Assembly: GCA_002440945.1 (NCBI GenBank)
Contig: DJWG01000050.1
Span: 40,051 to 47,581, forward strand
Source: Rhodobacteraceae bacterium UBA6236
GTDB lineage: Bacteria > Pseudomonadota > Alphaproteobacteria > Rhodobacterales > Rhodobacteraceae
DNA: 7,531 nt
Reading direction: 5' to 3'
Position numbers and translations under genes: made by a program. Shown in pieces: positions 5,740 through 7,531 of the stretch. Numbering within the stretch: position 1 is the stretch's first letter; every line of letters begins with the position of its first letter. Below the pieces are notes generated by a model, which worked only from the letters and a program-made list of their open reading frames with translations, was not told the origin of the DNA and searched no databases.

Positions 5740-6803
5740 TCCCAATGATCCCGCAAACGGTCAGCATCAGTGCGCGGGCATCGGGGCGCGACAACCATTT
5801 CAACCTTATCCGCTTCATTGCCGCCTCGTCCGTTCTGGTGTCTCACGCCTGGCCGATCGCCTTGGGTCCGGGAACGCTTCAGCCGCTTGAAGTCTTGCTG
5901 GCGGGTCACACCTTGGGGGCGGTTGCGGTCATCGTCTTCTTTGCCGTTTCGGGCTATTTCATTGCGCAAAGCTTCGACCGTAGCCGCTCGGCCGTCGTCT
6001 TCCTGGCCGCGCGGGGTTTGCGGCTCTTTCCGGCACTGCTGATAATGCTGACGCTGACGGTGCTCGGCGGAGCGCTTCTGACGACGGTCGGGCAGGATGC
6101 CTACTGGCCAGATGCGGTGCGCTATTTCCTGCGCAACGCCACGCTTTTCGCCATAACCTACGAACTGAGCGGGGTCTTTGCCACGAATCCTTATGGCGGC
6201 GGGATAAACGGATCGCTCTGGACGCTGCGGCATGAGGTGGCGTGCTATTTCACTGTCCTCGCTGCCGGAATCCTGCGGCTGCCGGGGCGGGTGATTTCGC
6301 TTCTGGCGCTTGCTGGGCTTGGGGCGCTGTCGATCGTAGGGCCCGACCAGGTGTTCGCTTCCGGTGCGGCGGTGAAGTTCGCCGAACTGGCGCTACCCTT
6401 CTGGATCGGTTCGGCGCTGTATTTCTGGCGCGACTTGGTCCCACACTCTGTGCTGCTTCTGGCGCTTCTCGTCGGGACGGCGGCGTTGGGGCGGGGTACG
6501 GCTTTCTTCGACCTGACTTTGGCGGCGGTGCTTGCCTATGGCGCGATCTGGGCTGGTTTTGCCCCGGCAAGGCCGCTTCTTGCCTTCAACAGGATGGGAG
6601 ATTTCAGCTACGGCATCTATATCTATGCCTTTCCGGTCCAGCAGCTGGCAGCCTATTTCGGCGCCGTGTCACCCTGGTCGAACATGCTCTGGTCCGCGCC
6701 AACCGTCCTGATACTCTCGGCGCTCTCTTGGCACCTGATCGAAGAACCGGCGCTGCGACTGAAGCCGCGCGGCCGTGTCGCTACGCGTGTGGAGTCCGCC
6801 TGA
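5736..6803 (+). CDS. Acyltransferase 3 (OafA/YrhL-type) integral membrane protein
   Basis: A 355-residue polytopic inner-membrane protein of the acyltransferase 3 family, which moves acyl groups (commonly acetyl) onto sugars of lipopolysaccharide, exopolysaccharide or other acceptors. Family marks: the Arg-x10-His pair in the first membrane helix (Arg26 to His37 in RFIAASSVLVSH), FFAVSGYFIAQSF (68-80), RGLRLFPALL (93-102), NGSLWTLRHEVACY (158-171), GDFSYGIYIYAFPVQQ (288-303) and the closing LIEEPALR (334-341). About ten hydrophobic segments are visible. The acceptor is unknown, and no sugar-synthesis genes adjoin it. ATG 5736 overlaps the RNase stop (ATGA); ATG 5745 is an alternative start. 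Its stop overlaps yacG by one base. Codon use is somewhat less G/C-rich than in its neighbours on the lines I sampled (for example around 6121-6180), hinting at later acquisition. Confidence 0.93.
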   Translation: MIPMIPQTVSISARASGRDNHFNLIRFIAASSVLVSHAWPIALGPGTLQPLEVLLAGHTLGAVAVIVFFAVSGYFIAQSFDRSRSAVVFLAARGLRLFPALLIMLTLTVLGGALLTTVGQDAYWPDAVRYFLRNATLFAITYELSGVFATNPYGGGINGSLWTLRHEVACYFTVLAAGILRLPGRVISLLALAGLGALSIVGPDQVFASGAAVKFAELALPFWIGSALYFWRDLVPHSVLLLALLVGTAALGRGTAFFDLTLAAVLAYGAIWAGFAPARPLLAFNRMGDFSYGIYIYAFPVQQLAAYFGAVSPWSNMLWSAPTVLILSALSWHLIEEPALRLKPRGRVATRVESA

Positions 6804-6994
6804 TGGCCTGTCCGATCTGTTCAAAGCCCGCTGATCCCAAATACCGGCCCTTCTGTTCGCGCCGCTGCGCCGACCTGGATCTTGGCCGTTGGCTTCGCGG
6901 CGATTATGTCCTGCCCGGTCGGGAGGGCGATACCGACGATCTGTCCTCGGACGGCGAGGCGGGGAGCGAGCGCAACCCCCTGTTGCGGCACTGA
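6803..6994 (+). CDS. yacG: DNA gyrase inhibitor YacG (zinc-binding)
   Basis: A 63-residue small zinc protein. In E. coli YacG binds the GyrB C-terminal region and inhibits gyrase. The four zinc cysteines are visible as CPIC (Cys3, Cys6) and FCSRRC (Cys18, Cys22), followed by the family signature ADLDLGRWLRGDYVLPG. The acidic tail (EGDTDDLSSDGEAG) is low-complexity and probably disordered. ATG 6803 overlaps the acyltransferase stop in TGATG; GGAG at 6791-6794, inside the end of the acyltransferase gene, gives an 8-base spacer. This frame also stays open a long way upstream within the acyltransferase, but that part is a shadow reading; the cysteines fix the start. It is the last protein gene before tRNA-Phe. 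Confidence 0.95.
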   Translation: MACPICSKPADPKYRPFCSRRCADLDLGRWLRGDYVLPGREGDTDDLSSDGEAGSERNPLLRH

Positions 6995-7029
6995 TTTTCA
7001 CCCAAGCGTAAAATTCCTGCAAAAGCCTC

Positions 7030-7058
7030 TGGACAGCCCCCGCAGCTTTGTCTATTCC
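7030..7058 (+). promoter_or_regulatory. Candidate promoter for tRNA-Phe
   Basis: TGGACA (7030-7035, one mismatch to TTGACA) and TATTCC (7053-7058, a weak -10) are 17 bases apart. Transcription would begin about 7064-7066, giving a short 5' leader before the mature tRNA at 7074. Spacing and position fit a dedicated tRNA promoter; the -10 is poor, so this is tentative. Read-through from yacG is also possible. Confidence 0.35.
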
Positions 7059-7073
7059 CGCCCCACCAACGGC

Positions 7074-7149
7074 GCCCAGATAGCTCAGTTGGTAGAGCAG
7101 CGGATTGAAAATCCGCGTGTCGCTGGTTCGATTCCGGCTCTGGGCACCA
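7074..7149 (+). tRNA. tRNA-Phe (anticodon GAA), CCA encoded
   Basis: A 76-base cloverleaf folds cleanly. The acceptor stem is GCCCAGA/TCTGGGC (7 bp), the D arm GCTC/GAGC, the anticodon stem GCGGA/TCCGC with loop TTGAAAA (anticodon GAA at 7107-7109), the variable loop GTGTC, and the T arm GCTGG/CCGGC (one G-U pair) with loop TTCGATT. The discriminator is A and the CCA end (7147-7149) is encoded. It decodes UUC/UUU. Open frames crossing it on either strand are the well-known spurious tRNA shadow peptides. Confidence 0.98.
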
Positions 7150-7208
7150 CTTAAATCCCTGGGATCGCTGGGTATTCGCTTCATTCTGATTTCTCTTTCG
7201 GTTCGGGT

Positions 7209-7237
7209 TTGACGCTTTTGGCGGAAGGTTTGACAAT
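7209..7237 (+). promoter_or_regulatory. Candidate promoter downstream of tRNA-Phe
   Basis: TTGACG (7209-7214) and GACAAT (7232-7237) are 17 bases apart, each a fair match to the housekeeping sigma boxes (5/6 and 4/6). It would start transcription near 7244 with no protein frame following, ending at the strong terminator at 7353-7388. A second TTGACA (7230-7235) has no matching -10. Confidence 0.3.
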
Positions 7238-7261
7238 TCGCGCCCGCCGCGCGTTCTCGGT

Positions 7262-7297
7262 GTGGCGGCGCGCAATCTTGTGGCGGCGCGCAATCTT
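7262..7297. repeat. Perfect tandem duplication of an 18-base unit
   Basis: The unit GTGGCGGCGCGCAATCTT occurs twice without mismatch or gap (7262-7279 and 7280-7297). It lies in noncoding DNA after tRNA-Phe. Two identical copies suggest a recent slippage duplication, possibly variable between strains. Confidence 0.95.
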
Positions 7298-7352
7298 CCG
7301 GACAGGCGTAGGGTAACTTCCGGACGGAAATCTTTGCCGGACCGTTAGGAAA

Positions 7353-7388
7353 ACCGGCCCCTGACAGGATCAGGGGCCGGTCTTGTTT
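7353..7388 (+). terminator. Strong intrinsic terminator, probably bidirectional
   Basis: ACCGGCCCCTGA (7353-7364) and TCAGGGGCCGGT (7370-7381) form a perfect 12-bp stem with a 5-base loop (CAGGA), followed by CTTGTTT (7382-7388). On the opposite strand the stem is followed by TTTCC, so it can also end transcripts from the right. It is the only clear rho-independent terminator in the window and probably marks the end of the tRNA-Phe or candidate small RNA transcript. Confidence 0.88.
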
Positions 7389-7460
7389 CAGGTCATGGAT
7401 CTAAGCGCCTGACCATGATTTTCCGTTCCCGGCCCTAACCTCGTCTGGCCCGATTGAGGT

Positions 7461-7531
7461 TCAGCCCGCCTTGAGTTCAATGGCGCGGCCATGCGCTCCA
7501 GCCGCCGTTGTCCAGCTGAGGGAGGCCGACG
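7461..7531 (-). CDS. Possible 3' end of a minus-strand gene (unrecognised)
   Basis: Reading the minus strand from the window edge, one frame gives 22 residues ending HGRAIELKAG and a TGA (complement of 7461-7463), with mostly G/C third bases. It would face the bidirectional terminator at 7353-7388, which is a sensible arrangement. However, a second minus frame is also open from the edge and stops within the same stretch with similar codon bias. A plus-strand ATG at 7480 is open to the edge too. I recognise none of these peptides, and 71 bases are too few to decide. Confidence 0.2.
   Translation of the reverse strand, partial: SASLSWTTAAGAHGRAIELKAG

Larger units (their letters stand above)
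7244..7388 (+). ncRNA. Possible small RNA between candidate promoter and terminator
   Basis: About 145 bases lie between the candidate promoter at 7209-7237 and the terminator at 7353-7388. There is no convincing open frame. Contents: two exact 18-base tandem units (7262-7297), three CCGGAC boxes (7298, 7320 and 7337) and a small TTCC-GGAC-GGAA hairpin (7318-7329). I recognise no named RNA family. It may equally be the trailer of the tRNA transcript. Confidence 0.22.

Noticed and set aside
4600..5745. Minus-strand open frame (381 codons) opposite the RNase E/G gene
   Set aside because: Mirror of the conserved RNase frame, with no recognisable domain.
7074..7149. tRNA 3' end as an integrase attachment site
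   Set aside because: No integrase and no repeat of the tRNA 3' end is visible in the 382 bases after it within the window.
6882..7293. Open frames over tRNA-Phe giving peptides such as AQIAQLVEQRIENPRVAGS (+) and PESNQRHADFQSAALPTEL (-)
   Set aside because: These are classic spurious translations of tRNA genes, frequent in automated annotations.
7393..7418. TCATGG/CCATGA 6-bp inverted repeat after the terminator
   Set aside because: Long loop (14 bases), weak stem and no tail; adds nothing beside the strong terminator at 7353-7388.

Overview
This window comes from a GC-rich alphaproteobacterium, most likely of the Rhodobacterales (Rhodobacter/Paracoccus-like). The evidence is the strongly G/C-ending codon use, the presence of a UPF0262 gene, and the gene order hisD, UPF0262, low-molecular-weight phosphatase, infA, maf, RNase E/G family gene, yacG, tRNA-Phe. 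I remember that order as typical of Rhodobacteraceae; it was not looked up. Every confident gene reads on the + strand.

Layout. Positions 1-672 hold the 3' half of hisD. A 107-base gap with a perfect 9-base inverted repeat leads to UPF0262 (780-1259) and, 2 bases later, a low-molecular-weight phosphatase-like gene (1262-1723). After a 139-base gap comes a tight three-gene group: an NTF2/SnoaL-like small enzyme (1863-2261), a GNAT acetyltransferase (2272-2877) and a nitrilase-superfamily amidohydrolase (2874-3779). After a 102-base gap with GC-rich hairpins, five genes follow with stops and starts overlapping at every junction: infA (3882-4100), maf (4097-4693), a short RNase E/G family gene (4690-5739), a membrane acyltransferase (5736-6803) and yacG (6803-6994). 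tRNA-Phe(GAA) lies at 7074-7149. The end holds a perfect tandem 18-base repeat, a strong intrinsic terminator and possibly the tail of a minus-strand gene.

Working together. The core is housekeeping: histidine synthesis, translation initiation, removal of non-canonical or modified nucleotides, RNA processing and gyrase control. Two blocks look like additions to this backbone. One is the NTF2/GNAT/amidohydrolase trio between the phosphatase and infA. The other is the acyltransferase between the RNase gene and yacG, joined by overlapping stop/start codons on both sides. Neither is linked to a mobility gene.

I found no CRISPR array, defence system, phage gene or transposase, and nothing I would call a clearly new system. 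The best leads are the split GNAT/amidohydrolase pair (elsewhere a single fused protein), the RNase E/G protein lacking the zinc-link region, the overlapped acyltransferase insertion, and a possible small RNA downstream of the tRNA.
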